A DNA stretch of 64,000 nucleotides from Ramlibacter pinisoli (GCF_009758015.1 NZ_WSEL01000003.1:372001-436000), one strand, 5' to 3'; shown: positions 29,349 through 39,049, numbered from the stretch's first letter. Notes: generated by a model from the sequence alone, not told the origin. Made by a program: numbers and translations.

Positions 29349-30860
29349 TCAGGCCGCCGCCGCCGCCTCCCGCCGCGCCGACAGGACCTTCAGCAGCCGC
29401 GGCAGGACCAGCACGGCGACGATGACGACCATCAGGGCCACCGACATCGGGCGCTCCAGGAACACCCGGCCGCTGCCCTCGCCGATCGACAGGGCGTTGC
29501 GCAGCTGCGCCTCCGCCAGCGGTCCCAGGATCATCCCGACGACGACCGGCGCGGTCGGGAAGTCGAAGCGGCGCATCAGCACGCCCGCCAGGCCGATGCC
29601 CCATAGCAGCACCAGGTCGAACGCGCTCTGGCGCATGCCGTAGGCGCCCACGGTGGCGAAGATCAGGATGCCGGCGTACAGCTGCGGCTTGGGAATCTTC
29701 AGCAGCTGCACCCACAGCTTGACCAGCGGCAGATTCAGGATCAGCAGCATCACGTTGCCGATGTAGAGCGACGCGATCAGGGCCCAGACCAGCGCGGCCG
29801 AGGTGGTGAACAGCTGCGGGCCGGGCTGGATGCCGTAGTTCTGGAACGCGCCCAGCAGGATGGCGGTGGTGTTGGAGGTCGGGATGCCCAGCGTCAGCAG
29901 CGGGATCATGGCGGCGGTGACGGTGGCGTTGTTGGCCGCCTCCGGGCCGGCCACGCCCTCGATGGCGCCGGCACCGCCGAACTCGGCCCGGTGCTCGCCC
30001 TTGGCCAGCTTCTTCTCGACCGCGTAGCTGAGGAAGGTGGGGATTTCCGTGCCGCCGGCCGGGATGCAGCCGAACGGCGTGCCGATGGCGGTGCCGCGCA
30101 ACCAGGCGGGGATCGAGCGCTTCCAGTCGCTGCCGCTCATGTAGACCCGGCTCATGCGGTTCTGCGTCTCGTGCTCCCGGCCCTCGTAGAGGCCGAAGTA
30201 CAGCACCTCGGCCACCGCGAACAGGCCCACCGCCACCAGCACGATCTCGATGCCGTCAAGCAGCTCGGCGACGCCGAACGTGTAGCGCGCCTGGCCCGAG
30301 ATCTGGTCCAGGCCGATCAGGCCCACGGCCAGCCCGATGAACAGCGAGGTCATGCCGCGCACCGTGCTCTTGCCCAGCACCGCGCTGACGGTGGTGAACG
30401 CCAGCACCATGAGCAGGAAGTACTCGGGCGGGCCCAGCCGCACAGCGAAGTCGGCCACGTAGGGCGCGAACAACGTGACGATCACGGTCGCGATGGTGCC
30501 GGCCACGAACGACCCGATGGCGGCGGTGGCGAGCGCCGCGCCGGCGCGCCCGCTCTTGGCCATCTTGTTGCCCTCCATCGCGGTGACCATGCTGGCCGTC
30601 TCGCCCGGCGTGTTCAGCAGGATGGAGGTGGTGGAGCCGCCGTACATCGCCCCGTAGTAGATGCCCGCGAAGAAGATCATCGACGAGGTGATCTCCACCT
30701 TGGCCGTGATCGGCAGCAGCATGGCCACGGCCACGGCCGGGCCGATGCCGGGCAGCACGCCGACGGCGGTGCCGAGGGCACAGCCCACCAGGGCCCAGAG
30801 CAGGTTGGCGGGGGTGATGGCGACGGCAAAGCCGTGCAGCAGGGCGCTGAGGATGTCCAC
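29349..30860 (-). CDS. tctA: Tripartite tricarboxylate transporter large permease (TctA)
   Basis: The 503-residue protein has about twelve hydrophobic spans. It carries the TctA signatures [17 protein letters not shown] (about 33-49) and [20 protein letters not shown] in the second half, both from the conserved PGxG repeat of the family. It forms the main membrane channel for a carboxylate, sodium- or proton-coupled. It lies 12 bp after tctB and ends 18 bp before the sigma-54 activator gene on the same strand. Confidence 0.95.
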   Translation of the reverse strand: MDILSALLHGFAVAITPANLLWALVGCALGTAVGVLPGIGPAVAVAMLLPITAKVEITSSMIFFAGIYYGAMYGGSTTSILLNTPGETASMVTAMEGNKMAKSGRAGAALATAAIGSFVAGTIATVIVTLFAPYVADFAVRLGPPEYFLLMVLAFTTVSAVLGKSTVRGMTSLFIGLAVGLIGLDQISGQARYTFGVAELLDGIEIVLVAVGLFAVAEVLYFGLYEGREHETQNRMSRVYMSGSDWKRSIPAWLRGTAIGTPFGCIPAGGTEIPTFLSYAVEKKLAKGEHRAEFGGAGAIEGVAGPEAANNATVTAAMIPLLTLGIPTSNTTAILLGAFQNYGIQPGPQLFTTSAALVWALIASLYIGNVMLLILNLPLVKLWVQLLKIPKPQLYAGILIFATVGAYGMRQSAFDLVLLWGIGLAGVLMRRFDFPTAPVVVGMILGPLAEAQLRNALSIGEGSGRVFLERPMSVALMVVIVAVLVLPRLLKVLSARREAAAAA

Positions 30861-30872
30861 GGGGTGCCTCCT

Positions 30873-31391
30873 TCAGAGCCAGCCGGTGCCGGTGAGCCCC
30901 GGCAGGTTGATGGCCAGGAACCGGGTGAACATCCAGTACACCGGCGCCGCGATCGCCAGGCCGGTGAACGCGTCGATGGCCAGCGTGCGCGGCTGGCTGA
31001 CGCCGGGCTGCCCGGTTGCGCGGCGCAGCCCCTGCACGGCCAGCAGGTAGCACAGGCCGCAGCTCAGGATGAAGCCGATGATGGTGATGAGGGCGGCATT
31101 CGCCAGCAGGCCGGCCGAGACCCAGGCGATGCCGGGCCACCAGGCCTGCGCGGCGCCGGACGGCGCATCCATGTCGCGGAAGCCCCCGGTGCGCGCCTCA
31201 CGCACGATCAGGATGCCGCAGATGGTGAGCACGACGGCCACCACCCAGGGCAGGAAGTTGGGCCCGGCGCCGCCGTAGCCGGCCTCGGACGGGATGCTGA
31301 TCGCGCCCGCGCCCAGGGCCACGCCGAGCAGGACGATGCCGGCGCCGACCAGGGTCTGCGCCAGCGCGGGGGATGCGGGGGTGTCGCTCAT
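30873..31391 (-). CDS. tctB: Tripartite tricarboxylate transporter small permease (TctB)
   Basis: Starting at ATG 31391 gives 172 residues with four hydrophobic spans (for example PWVVAVVLTICGILIV and NAALITIIGFILSCGLCYLL), the usual TctB size and topology. A GAGGAGACACG site precedes the start. It supports the TctA channel. It lies between tctC and tctA on the same strand. Confidence 0.9.
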   Translation of the reverse strand: MSDTPASPALAQTLVGAGIVLLGVALGAGAISIPSEAGYGGAGPNFLPWVVAVVLTICGILIVREARTGGFRDMDAPSGAAQAWWPGIAWVSAGLLANAALITIIGFILSCGLCYLLAVQGLRRATGQPGVSQPRTLAIDAFTGLAIAAPVYWMFTRFLAINLPGLTGTGWL

Positions 31392-31411
31392 CGTGTCTCC
31401 TCGGAACTCGT

Positions 31412-31437
31412 GAAAACGCCCGGCGGGGCCGGGCGTT
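31412..31437 (-). terminator. Hairpin with T-run between tctC and tctB
   Basis: On the minus strand AACGCCCGG-CCCC-GCCGGGCGTT continues into TTTTCA. It resembles a terminator and probably acts as a partial one, letting the binding-protein message (tctC) exceed the permease message. Confidence 0.65.
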
Positions 31438-31468
31438 GGGGCGTGGTCGGCCGGCGGGAAGGCGCCGT

Positions 31469-32422
31469 TCAGACCATGCCGGACTTGACCATGGTGGCGC
31501 GCAGGCTGGCGAACTCGTCGTCGACGAACTTGGCGAACTCGGCGCCGCTCATCACGGCCGGCGTCCAGTCGTTCTTCTCCAGCGACTCCTGCCACGACTT
31601 GGTCTTCATGGCGGCCAGCACCATGTCGGTCAGGGCCTTCTTCTGCGCATCGGTGATGCCGGGGCCGCCATAGACACCGCGCCAGTTGCCGATCTCGACG
31701 TCGATGCCCTGCTCCTTCAGCGTGGGCACGTTGTTCAGGCGCTTGGCCGAGGTGACCGCGATGGGCTTCATCTTGCCGGACTTGATGTACTCGGCGAATT
31801 CGCTGAAGCCGCTGCCGCCCACCGTGACGTTGCCGCCCAGGATGGCCGCGGTGGCCTCGCCGCCCCCGCGGAAGGCGACGTAGTTGATCTTGGACGGATC
31901 GACGCCGACCTTCTGCGCGATCATGGCCGCGGCGATGTGCTCGGTGGAGCCTCGCGAGCCGCCGCCCCACTTGACGCTGCCCGGGTCCTTCTTGAGCTGG
32001 GCGACCACGTCGGCCATCGTCTTGAAGGGCGAGTTGGACGGCAGCACGAACACGTTGTATTCGCTGGTCAGGCGCGCGATGGGCGTGACCTGCGACAGGT
32101 TAACCGGCGGCTTGCCGGTGATGATGCCGCCCAGCATGACGGCGCCCATCACCATCAGGGCGTTCGGGTCGCCCTTGGCGGAATTGACGAACTGCGCCAG
32201 GCCCAGCGCCCCGGCGGCGCCGCCCTTGTTGTCGTAGGTGACGCTGTCGGCCACCTTCGCATCCTGCAGGGCCTTGCCCAGCGCCCGGCCGGTGGTGTCC
32301 CAGCCGCCCCCCGGGTTGGCCGGGATCATCATCTTGACGGCGGCGGCGGCGCGGGCCGACAGCGGCAATGCGCCGGCGGCGGCCAGCGCGGCCATGGACT
32401 TGAGGAAGGTGTCGCGGCGCAT
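31469..32422 (-). CDS. tctC: Tripartite tricarboxylate transporter substrate-binding protein (TctC/BugT type)
   Basis: The 317-residue protein has a twin-Arg-like start (MRRDTFLKSMAALAAAGALP) and a signal peptide ending near ARA at residue 25. The mature fold matches Bug proteins: MMIPANPGGGWDTTGRALG near the N-terminus and the ligand loop KWGGGSRGSTEHIAA. These bind carboxylates in the periplasm. It is divergent from the two-component genes across a 126-bp shared regulatory region. Confidence 0.95.
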   Translation of the reverse strand: MRRDTFLKSMAALAAAGALPLSARAAAAVKMMIPANPGGGWDTTGRALGKALQDAKVADSVTYDNKGGAAGALGLAQFVNSAKGDPNALMVMGAVMLGGIITGKPPVNLSQVTPIARLTSEYNVFVLPSNSPFKTMADVVAQLKKDPGSVKWGGGSRGSTEHIAAAMIAQKVGVDPSKINYVAFRGGGEATAAILGGNVTVGGSGFSEFAEYIKSGKMKPIAVTSAKRLNNVPTLKEQGIDVEIGNWRGVYGGPGITDAQKKALTDMVLAAMKTKSWQESLEKNDWTPAVMSGAEFAKFVDDEFASLRATMVKSGMV

Positions 32423-32548
32423 GGACTGTGTCTCCTTGGAAGCGGATGCTGCGGTACGGCGCGATGATGCGCCGCGGGGCTGTCAATCGGCTGTCCAAGG
32501 CATTGGGGAAACTACGGAGCGCCGCTTCCGCTACCCTGCCGGGCTTCC

Positions 32549-33220
32549 ATGCAAGTGCTCCTGGTCGAGGACGACCCCTCCATGCGCGCGGCGCTCGAAC
32601 GCAGCCTGTCGCGCCGCGGCCTGGCCATCGTCGGCTGCGGCGATGGCCACGAGGCGCTGGCGCACTGGCGTGCCGGCGCCTTCGACGTCGTCGTGCTGGA
32701 TCTCAGCCTGCCCGGACTGGACGGCCTGGAGGTCCTGGCCGCCGGCCGCGCGCAGGGGCTGGCCACGCCGGTCCTGATCCTCACCGCCCGCGGCACCGTG
32801 GGCGACCGCGTGCTGGGCCTGAACACCGGCGCCGACGACTACCTGCCCAAGCCGTTCGACCTCGACGAGCTCGAAGCCCGCGTGCGCGCCCTCGGGCGCC
32901 GCCGCGCCGAGCCGGCCGCCCCCGCCGCCGACCTGCAGCTGGGGGCGTTGCGGCTGGACCGCCTGAGCGGCGCGGTCTACCACGGCAGCGACGTGCTGGA
33001 ACTCACGCCGCGCGAGGCCGCCCTGCTCCAGGCCCTCATGGCCCGGCCCGGCCATGCGGTGGCGAAGGAGCGCCTGTTCGAGCTGGTGTTCCCCGGCGAG
33101 CCGGACCTGCAGGTCGAGGCGGTGGAGGTGGTGGTCTACCGGCTGCGCAAGAAGCTGGCCGCCACGGGGGTCACGCTGATGACGCTGCGCGGCCTGGGCT
33201 ACCTGGTCAAGGCCGCCTGA
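32549..33220 (+). CDS. OmpR-family response regulator, TctD-like
   Basis: The 223-residue protein begins MQVLLVEDDPSMRAALERSL. The receiver domain has acidic EDD at 7-9, the phosphoacceptor Asp in VVVLDLSLPGLDG (about 51) and Lys in LPKPFDLDEL (about 101). The C-terminal winged helix spans about 128-220 (LTPREAALLQALMARPGHAV). Its stop overlaps the kinase start by one base. Divergent placement next to tctC suggests it controls tctCBA, as TctD does in enterics. Confidence 0.92.
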   Translation: MQVLLVEDDPSMRAALERSLSRRGLAIVGCGDGHEALAHWRAGAFDVVVLDLSLPGLDGLEVLAAGRAQGLATPVLILTARGTVGDRVLGLNTGADDYLPKPFDLDELEARVRALGRRRAEPAAPAADLQLGALRLDRLSGAVYHGSDVLELTPREAALLQALMARPGHAVAKERLFELVFPGEPDLQVEAVEVVVYRLRKKLAATGVTLMTLRGLGYLVKAA

Positions 33221-34659
33221 TGCCGCCGGTACCGGGCGGGACCGTCTCCCTGCGGCGCTACCTGCTGCTGGGCATCCTCGGGCCGGTGCTGGTGCTGGTG
33301 GCCGCCAACGCGATCAGCCTCTACCGCGAGACGCTGGACGCGCTGAACACGGCCTACGACCGCACCCTGCTCGCCTCGGCCAAGGTCATCGGCGAGCAGC
33401 TGGACGTCACCGGCTACGACCGCCAGGCCGTGCTGCGTGCCACCGTGCCCTACTCCGCCCTCGAGGCGTTCGAGGCCGACAACCGCAGCCGGCTGTTCTA
33501 CCGCGTGTCCGACCTGCACGGCGAGCTGGTGTCGGGCTACGGCGACCTTCCCTTCTGGCGCGGCGAGCTGCCGCTGCGTCCGCCCTACGCCGCGCTGGTC
33601 GACTTCTACGACGACCGCTTCCGCGGCGAGGCCGTGCGCGTGGCCGTCCTGCTGCAGCCGGTGGCAAGCGGCACCGGCCGCGGCATGGCCGTCGTGCAGG
33701 TTGCGGAAACGCTGGAACTGCGGCGGCGGCTGGCGCGCGAGATCCTGCTGGACACCCTCTGGCACCAGGCCCTGCTGGTGGCGGTGATCGCGCTGGTGGC
33801 GGCGGTCGTCGTCCAGCGTGCCACGAAGCCGGTGCGCAAGCTGTCGGCCCGCCTGCAGGCACGCGCGGAGAGCGACCTGACGCCGATCGCCGCACCGGAC
33901 GCCCCGCGCGAGCTGCTGCCGCTGGTGGAAGCGACCAACGGGCTGATGGCGCGGCTGGCCCAGCTGCTGGACAACCAGAAGCGCTTCGTGCGCGACACGG
34001 CGCACCAGCTGCGCACGCCGCTGGCGGTGCTCAAGACCCAGGTGCAATCGGCGCTGCGCGGCGATGTCGAGCCGCGGCAGGCGCTGCAGGAGGTGAATGC
34101 CACCGTCGACCGGGCCACGGTGCTGGCGAATCAGATGCTGTCGCTGGCCAAGGTGGAGCAGTTGCGCGGCGAGCCGGGCGCCGACGTGCACGACCTGGCG
34201 GCTGTGGTGCGGGAGATCGCGCTCGAGCTGTCGCCCCTGGTGGCGGAGCGGGACCTGGACTTCGTGCTCGCCACGACGGCGGCGCCGGTGCGCGCGCACG
34301 ACTGGATGCTGCGCGAGCTCACGCGCAACCTGCTGCACAACGCCATCCGCCACAGCCCGGCCGGCGGCTCGCTGGCGGTGCGCGTGGTCACGGATGGCCG
34401 CTGGACGGCCCTGACGATCGCCGACGAGGGCCCGGGCGTCGACCCGGCCGTGCGGCAGCGCCTGTTCCAGCCCTTCGCAGCCGGCGGCCTGCGCGGCGGC
34501 TCCGGACTGGGCCTGGCGATCTGCCACGACATCGTCCAGGTGCTGGGCGGCAGCATCGTGCTCGAGGATCGCACGGTGGGCAGCCGAATCGCCGGGCTCG
34601 ATGCCACGGTCCGGCTGCCGCTTGCCACAATCAGGACCGATGGACCGACTGCGCATTGA
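33220..34659 (+). CDS. Sensor histidine kinase, TctE-like
   Basis: The 479-residue protein has a first membrane span (LLLGILGPVLVLVAANAISL, about 12-31), a periplasmic sensor of the two-component sensor N-terminal type (YRETLDALNTAYDRTLLASA) and a second span (LLVAVIALVAAVVVQ, about 180-195). HAMP, dimerisation H-box (DTAHQLRTPLAVLK) and the ATPase domain follow (N-box RNLLHNAIRHSP, then DEGPGVD and GSGLGLAI). It overlaps the response regulator gene by one base, and its end overlaps hslR by 20 bp. Likely senses the carboxylate carried by TctCBA. Confidence 0.93.
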   Translation: MPPVPGGTVSLRRYLLLGILGPVLVLVAANAISLYRETLDALNTAYDRTLLASAKVIGEQLDVTGYDRQAVLRATVPYSALEAFEADNRSRLFYRVSDLHGELVSGYGDLPFWRGELPLRPPYAALVDFYDDRFRGEAVRVAVLLQPVASGTGRGMAVVQVAETLELRRRLAREILLDTLWHQALLVAVIALVAAVVVQRATKPVRKLSARLQARAESDLTPIAAPDAPRELLPLVEATNGLMARLAQLLDNQKRFVRDTAHQLRTPLAVLKTQVQSALRGDVEPRQALQEVNATVDRATVLANQMLSLAKVEQLRGEPGADVHDLAAVVREIALELSPLVAERDLDFVLATTAAPVRAHDWMLRELTRNLLHNAIRHSPAGGSLAVRVVTDGRWTALTIADEGPGVDPAVRQRLFQPFAAGGLRGGSGLGLAICHDIVQVLGGSIVLEDRTVGSRIAGLDATVRLPLATIRTDGPTAH

Positions 34660-35065
34660 CAAGTGGCTGTGGAGCGCGCGCTTCTACAAGACGCGCACCC
34701 TGGCGGCCGAGGAGATCGGCAAGGGCCGGGTGGAAGTGAACGGCCAGGAGGCCAAGCCGGCGCGCGAGGTGAAGGTGGGCGACACCGTGGCCATGCGGCG
34801 CGAGGCCGTCACCCGCACGGTGGTGGTCAGGGGCCTGTCGTCCGTGCGTGGCCCGGCGCCGGTGGCGCAGCAGCTGTACGAGGAAACACCCGAGAGCCTG
34901 AAGGCCCGCGAGGCGGCGGCCCAGCAGCGGCACTATGCCAAGGAGCCCGCGCTGGCCATCGAGCACGGCCGGCCCACCAAGCGCGGTCGGCGCGACCTGG
35001 ATGCGGCCAATCGCCAGGGCTGGGGCGATCGCTGGAGCGCCTCGGTCGACGACGACGCGAACTGA
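34640..35065 (+). CDS. hslR: Hsp15-like S4-domain RNA-binding protein
   Basis: The 141-residue protein starts at ATG 34640 inside the kinase gene. It begins with an S4 RNA-binding domain (MDRLRIDKWLWSARFYKTRT ... GRVEVNGQEAKPAREVKVGD). A basic tail rich in Arg and Lys follows (RPTKRGRRDLDAANRQGWGD), as in Hsp15. Hsp15 rescues stalled 50S subunits carrying nascent chains. The box CACAAT ends 8 bp before the start and may be a -10 element. Confidence 0.9.
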   Translation: MDRLRIDKWLWSARFYKTRTLAAEEIGKGRVEVNGQEAKPAREVKVGDTVAMRREAVTRTVVVRGLSSVRGPAPVAQQLYEETPESLKAREAAAQQRHYAKEPALAIEHGRPTKRGRRDLDAANRQGWGDRWSASVDDDAN

Positions 35066-35197
35066 GCCTGTCGGACGCCTCCGACGAGCTTGTCGGAGCT
35101 GAACCATTTGTCACGTCGAAGCCAGCCGTTGGTCACGGAATTGCCATCACCCCGGTCAATACTCGCGGTCTCCCAGCAGTTCAAGGAGGACAGACCC

Positions 35198-35392
35198 ATG
35201 AACGAACGCAAGACCCGCTCCATGCTCCAGCGCGTGCCCGTCATCCTCGCGGTGACAGCGGCCTCGTACGGCCTGCAGCTGCCGCCCGCCTTTGCGCGGC
35301 CGACCGGCACCAATGGTTCGGCCGGCATCTCGGCCAGCCAGCCGGTCAACCCGCCCCCCGTCCAGACCAAGGCCAGCCGCCGCGCTTCCTGA
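35198..35392 (+). CDS. Small exported protein of unknown function (64 aa)
   Basis: The ATG at 35198 has a full AAGGAGGA Shine-Dalgarno 7 bp upstream, the clearest in the window. The product has a basic N-terminus, a hydrophobic core (VPVILAVTAASYGLQLPPAFA) and a cleavage site after AFA near residue 33. This leaves a mature peptide of about 31 residues rich in Pro, Ser, Thr and Asn (PTGTNGSAGISASQPVNPPP). It stands alone: 132 bp after hslR and followed within 26 bp by a good terminator. No family recognised. Confidence 0.65.
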   Translation: MNERKTRSMLQRVPVILAVTAASYGLQLPPAFARPTGTNGSAGISASQPVNPPPVQTKASRRAS

Positions 35393-35417
35393 GGCGCGAT
35401 GAGCCCCGTCCAACAAG

Positions 35418-35438
35418 GCCGCCGCGAGGCGGCTTTTT
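35418..35438 (+). terminator. Rho-independent terminator after the small exported protein gene
   Basis: GCCGCC-GCGA-GGCGGC is followed by TTTTT on the plus strand, 26 bp past the stop codon. Confidence 0.8.
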
Positions 35439-35462
35439 CATTGGCAGAAGCCGAAGCGCCGA

Positions 35463-36254
35463 TCAGCGTTGACGGTCCGCACGCGCCCCATCGAGGCGGT
35501 CGGCCATGGCCCGGCGAAAGAGCACGGCCGCGAACGGCAGGTCTTCGAGCACATAGCGGCGGAACAACCGTTTGGGCTCCTGCACGAGGCGGTGCATCCA
35601 CTCCAGGCCGAGCTTCTGCATCAGCGGCGGCGCACGCCTGCGGTGGCCGGCGATGAAGCTCAGGCTGATCCCCACCCCCATCCAGCAGACATTGGGCAGC
35701 CGCTTGTGCAGCTTGTGGATCACGAGTTCCTGCTTGGGCGACCCCAGGGCCACCAGCACCAGGTCGGGCCGTGCCTCGGACAGCGTCGCGGCCACTTGCT
35801 CCACTTCCGCGTCGGTGGGCCGCGCGCTGAACCAGGGTGAACTCAGGCCGGCGATCTGCAGCGTCGGGAACTCCGCGACGAGCTTGTCGGCGGCCGCCCG
35901 CGCGGCACCCGCCTCACCACCCAGGAGATACACGCGCCAGCCGCCCTCGGCCGCACGCTGGCACAGCGGCCGCACGAGCGAGGAGCCGGCCACCCGCTCT
36001 GGCAGTGGCGTGCCCTGCAGATGGCTGGCCCACACCAGCGGCATGCCATCGGCGACGCGCACGTCGGCGTCCGCATAGATGCGGCGCGCTGCCGGGTCCT
36101 TCACGAAGCGGCGCAGGAAATCGAGGTTGGCTGTGACGACCCAGAGGCCCTTGCCGCGCGCCAGGCTCGCGAACAGGTGGTCGAGCAACATCTCCGATCG
36201 GACGCTGGCGAGAGCCATGCCGCACAGCACGACGAGGGGGAAGTTTTGGGGCAT
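35463..36254 (-). CDS. WecG/TagA/CpsF family glycosyltransferase
   Basis: Starting at ATG 36254 (MPQNFPLVVLCGMALASVRS) gives 263 residues. Family motifs are WVVTANLDFLRRF (about 38-50), the Asp-rich DADVRVADGMPLVWAS (about 62-77) and the C-terminal ALGSPKQELVIHK. These enzymes transfer ManNAc-type or glucuronosyl residues onto lipid-linked glycans at the inner membrane. There is no polysaccharide cluster around it, so its pathway is not evident. The gene converges on the small exported protein gene. Confidence 0.88.
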   Translation of the reverse strand: MPQNFPLVVLCGMALASVRSEMLLDHLFASLARGKGLWVVTANLDFLRRFVKDPAARRIYADADVRVADGMPLVWASHLQGTPLPERVAGSSLVRPLCQRAAEGGWRVYLLGGEAGAARAAADKLVAEFPTLQIAGLSSPWFSARPTDAEVEQVAATLSEARPDLVLVALGSPKQELVIHKLHKRLPNVCWMGVGISLSFIAGHRRRAPPLMQKLGLEWMHRLVQEPKRLFRRYVLEDLPFAAVLFRRAMADRLDGARADRQR

Positions 36255-36483
36255 CGGGCGATGCTCGGCGCTTGCCCCCTTTTCAAGGTGTTTGCGCCTG
36301 TAGCAATGCGCGTGCGACCCATCGGGCGGCAAGCCAACGCCGGCCTTGCACCGAGCGCGGCAAGGCCGTTACGACCCGAGAGGACTTGGACAGGATGAGC
36401 CAGGCCCGGCAACCAAAAAGAACATGTTTGTGTGGCTCAGGAGGAGGCCATGTCAATGGCCCAGCCGAGGGGGCCGGAAAAGC

Positions 36484-36505
36484 AAAACGGGCCGCGAGGC
36501 CCGTT
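36484..36505 (-). terminator. Terminator of tRNA-Ser
   Basis: On the minus strand AACGGGCC-TCGC-GGCCCGTT runs into TTGCTTTT, 12 bp after the CCA end of tRNA-Ser. The preceding 230 bp (36255-36483), up to the glycosyltransferase start, hold no convincing gene. Confidence 0.75.
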
Positions 36506-36516
36506 GCTGTTTGCGC

Positions 36517-36609
36517 TGGCGGAAACGGAGGGATTCGAACCCTCGATGGGGCTCTACACCCCATACTCCCTTAGCAGGGGAGCACCTTCGGCCACTCGGT
36601 CACGTTTCC
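36517..36609 (-). tRNA. tRNA-Ser (anticodon GCU)
   Basis: The minus-strand gene begins GGAAACGTGACCGAGTGGCC and ends CGTTTCC-G-CCA (93 nt). The anticodon loop CTGCTAAGG holds GCT. A long class-II variable arm and the T-arm GGGTTCGAATCCC are present. It follows lysC by 73 bp. Confidence 0.96.
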
Positions 36610-36682
36610 AGCGCGAGAGCGATTATGCCCCAAGGCCCTGCCCTTTTCTGCGGGGCCGGATGGGGCAGTTCCACCACCGGCG

Positions 36683-37954
36683 TCAGCCCGCGGCAGGCTG
36701 GTCGAGGTCGAACGCGCGATGCAGCGCGCGCACCGCCAGTTCCATGTACTTCTCGTCGATGACCACCGAGGTCTTGATCTCGCTGGTGGAGATCATCTGG
36801 ATGTTGATGCCGTCCTCGGCCAGCGCCCGGAACATCTTGCTGGCGATGCCGACGTGGCTGCGCATGCCGATGCCCACGATGCTCACCTTGCAGATGCGGG
36901 TGTCGCCCTCCAGGCGATCGGTGCCCAGGCTGGGAAGCACCTTGGTCTTGAGCAGGTCCATCGTGCGCGCGTAGTCGTTGCGGTGCACGGTGAAGCTGAA
37001 GTCGGTCTTCCCGTCCTTGGAGATGTTCTGGATGATGACGTCGACCTCGATGTTGGCGTCGGCCACCGCGCCCAGGATGCTGTAGGCGATGCCCGGCCGG
37101 TCGGGCACGCCCAGGATCGAGACCTTGGCCTCGTCACGGTTGAAGGCAATGCCGGAAACGACGGCTTGTTCCATTTGTTCGTCTTCCTCGAAAGTGATCA
37201 GGGTGCCGGACTTGGCCTCTTCCTCGATCGGGATGTCCCAGGGGGTGAAGCTCGACAGCACGCGCAGCGGCACGCGGTACTTGCCGGCGAACTCGACCGA
37301 GCGGATCTGGAGCACCTTGGAGCCCATGGAGGCCATCTCCAGCATCTCCTCGAAGCTCACGGTGGCGAGGCGGCGCGCCTCGGGGACGACGCGCGGGTCG
37401 GTGGTGTAGACGCCGTCGACGTCGGTGTAGATCAGGCACTCGGCGGCCTGCATGGCCGCTGCCACCGCCACCGCCGACGTGTCGCTGCCGCCGCGGCCCA
37501 GTGTGGTGATGTGGCCGCCGTCGTCCATGCCCTGGAAGCCGGTGATGACCACCACCTTGCCGGCGGCCAGGTCGGCGCGCACCCTGGCGTCGTCGATCGA
37601 CTCGATGCGGGCCTTGGTGTAGGCGCTGTTGGTGCGCACCGGCACCTGCCAGCCGGCGTAGCTGACGGACTCGACGCCTTCGGCCTGCAGCGCGATGGCC
37701 AGCAAGCCGACCGAGACCTGCTCGCCGGTGGAGCCCAGCATGTCCAGCTCGCGCAGGTAGGCGTCGGAGGGCTTGGCGGGCGCCAGCTCCTTGGCCAGCC
37801 CGAGAAGGCGGTTGGTCTCGCCGCTCATGGCGCTGGGCACGACCACCATCTGGTGGCCGGCGCGCGCCCACTTGGCGACCCGCTTGGCGACGTTGCGGAT
37901 GCGCTCGGTCGAGCCCATCGACGTGCCGCCGTATTTGTGAACGATCAGTGCCAT
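36683..37954 (-). CDS. lysC: Aspartate kinase
   Basis: The start at ATG 37954 gives MALIVHKYGGTSMGSTERIR and 423 residues; the upstream in-frame start adds a non-family extension. The kinase domain has KYGGTSMGS (7-15) and GRGGSDTSAVAVA (about 168-180). Two C-terminal ACT domains (about 265-415, with SILGVPDRPGIAYSILGAVA and SIVGIGMRSHVGIASKMF) bind Lys/Thr for feedback control. It phosphorylates aspartate for Lys, Thr, Met and diaminopimelate synthesis. 114 bp downstream of tilS on the same strand. Confidence 0.97.
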   Translation of the reverse strand: MALIVHKYGGTSMGSTERIRNVAKRVAKWARAGHQMVVVPSAMSGETNRLLGLAKELAPAKPSDAYLRELDMLGSTGEQVSVGLLAIALQAEGVESVSYAGWQVPVRTNSAYTKARIESIDDARVRADLAAGKVVVITGFQGMDDGGHITTLGRGGSDTSAVAVAAAMQAAECLIYTDVDGVYTTDPRVVPEARRLATVSFEEMLEMASMGSKVLQIRSVEFAGKYRVPLRVLSSFTPWDIPIEEEAKSGTLITFEEDEQMEQAVVSGIAFNRDEAKVSILGVPDRPGIAYSILGAVADANIEVDVIIQNISKDGKTDFSFTVHRNDYARTMDLLKTKVLPSLGTDRLEGDTRICKVSIVGIGMRSHVGIASKMFRALAEDGINIQMISTSEIKTSVVIDEKYMELAVRALHRAFDLDQPAAG

Positions 37955-38068
37955 GGAAGATGCGTAGAAAAGCCCGAGCCGGAAGCTGCCGGTCGGGCCG
38001 CACGGGAAACCGCGCATTTTAGCCGCCGCCGGGCGCGGCTACCTCTTCCGTATCCGTTCCGTGCCCCT

Positions 38069-39049
38069 TCAGGCTGGGTCGAAGCGCAACCGGGGTCCCT
38101 CCCGCAGGACGTGGCCGGTTCCGACCCGCAGCCGCACGGCATGGCCGCGGGTGGTGCAGTCCGCCACCTGGTCGAGCAGCTCATCGAGCTGCGCCGCGCT
38201 CGCCGCGGTGTCGTGGAAGGCGCGCAGCCAGTGCCGCAGCACGTTGGCCTGGCGGTCGCGCGAGAGCACCTGCAGGCGGGCCAGCAACGGCGAGCCGTCC
38301 ATCGCGTCCAGGTCCTGCGCGGCCACCTCGTCGAGCAGGCGCTGCGCCTGCGCCGCATGCCGGGCCGAGCGGGCGAACGTCACGCGCCAGGTGGGAAACG
38401 CGGCGGCGATCGCGGGCAACACGGTGTGCCGGATCCGGTTGCGCGTGAACCGCGTGTCGGCGTTGCTGGGGTCGTCGACGAAGGGGATACCGGCAGCCGC
38501 CAGCCACTCGCGCAGCGCGGCGCCACTGGTGTCCAGCAGCGGGCGCAGGAAGGTCACCCCGTCACGATCGAAGTCGACCGGCATCGCCGCCAGGCCCGGC
38601 AGGCCAGCGCCGCGGCTGAGCGCCAGCAGGACGGTCTCGACCTGGTCGTCGGCGTGCTGGGCGAGCAGCACGCAACCGATTCCGGCTTGGCGCGCCGCCT
38701 GTGCCAGGGCGCCATAGCGTGCCCGGCGGGCGGCATCTTCCGGGCTCTCGCCAGGCTGGTGGCGGGCATCGACGCGCTGCACGTGCAGGGGCACGCCGGC
38801 GTCGGCGCAGGTGCTTGCACAGCGGGCCTCGAACGCATCGGCCGCGGCCTGCAGGCCATGGTGGACATGGAGCGCATGCACGCGACCGGGCCAGCGCTCG
38901 GCCGCCGCCAGCAGCAGGGCCGTGGAATCGGCGCCGCCGCTGTAGGCGACACCGACGGGGAACGGGGGATCGAACGCCTGCAGCGGCGCCAGCGCGGGGT
39001 TGGCCGGCCGGTCAGCGGGCCTCGGCCTTGGTGTCGCTGAATCGGCCAT
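38069..39049 (-). CDS. tilS: tRNA(Ile)-lysidine synthase
   Basis: The PP-loop motif [13 protein letters not shown] (Ser near residue 37) and the following [12 protein letters not shown] and [13 protein letters not shown] motifs are typical of TilS. It modifies C34 of tRNA-Ile(CAU) to lysidine. The start is uncertain: ATG 39049 gives 326 residues and overlaps accA by 38 bp; an ATG at 39067 is also in frame. The C-terminus is shorter than in E. coli TilS, with a single TilS substrate-binding region. Conserved position between accA and lysC. Confidence 0.93.
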   Translation of the reverse strand: MADSATPRPRPADRPANPALAPLQAFDPPFPVGVAYSGGADSTALLLAAAERWPGRVHALHVHHGLQAAADAFEARCASTCADAGVPLHVQRVDARHQPGESPEDAARRARYGALAQAARQAGIGCVLLAQHADDQVETVLLALSRGAGLPGLAAMPVDFDRDGVTFLRPLLDTSGAALREWLAAAGIPFVDDPSNADTRFTRNRIRHTVLPAIAAAFPTWRVTFARSARHAAQAQRLLDEVAAQDLDAMDGSPLLARLQVLSRDRQANVLRHWLRAFHDTAASAAQLDELLDQVADCTTRGHAVRLRVGTGHVLREGPRLRFDPA

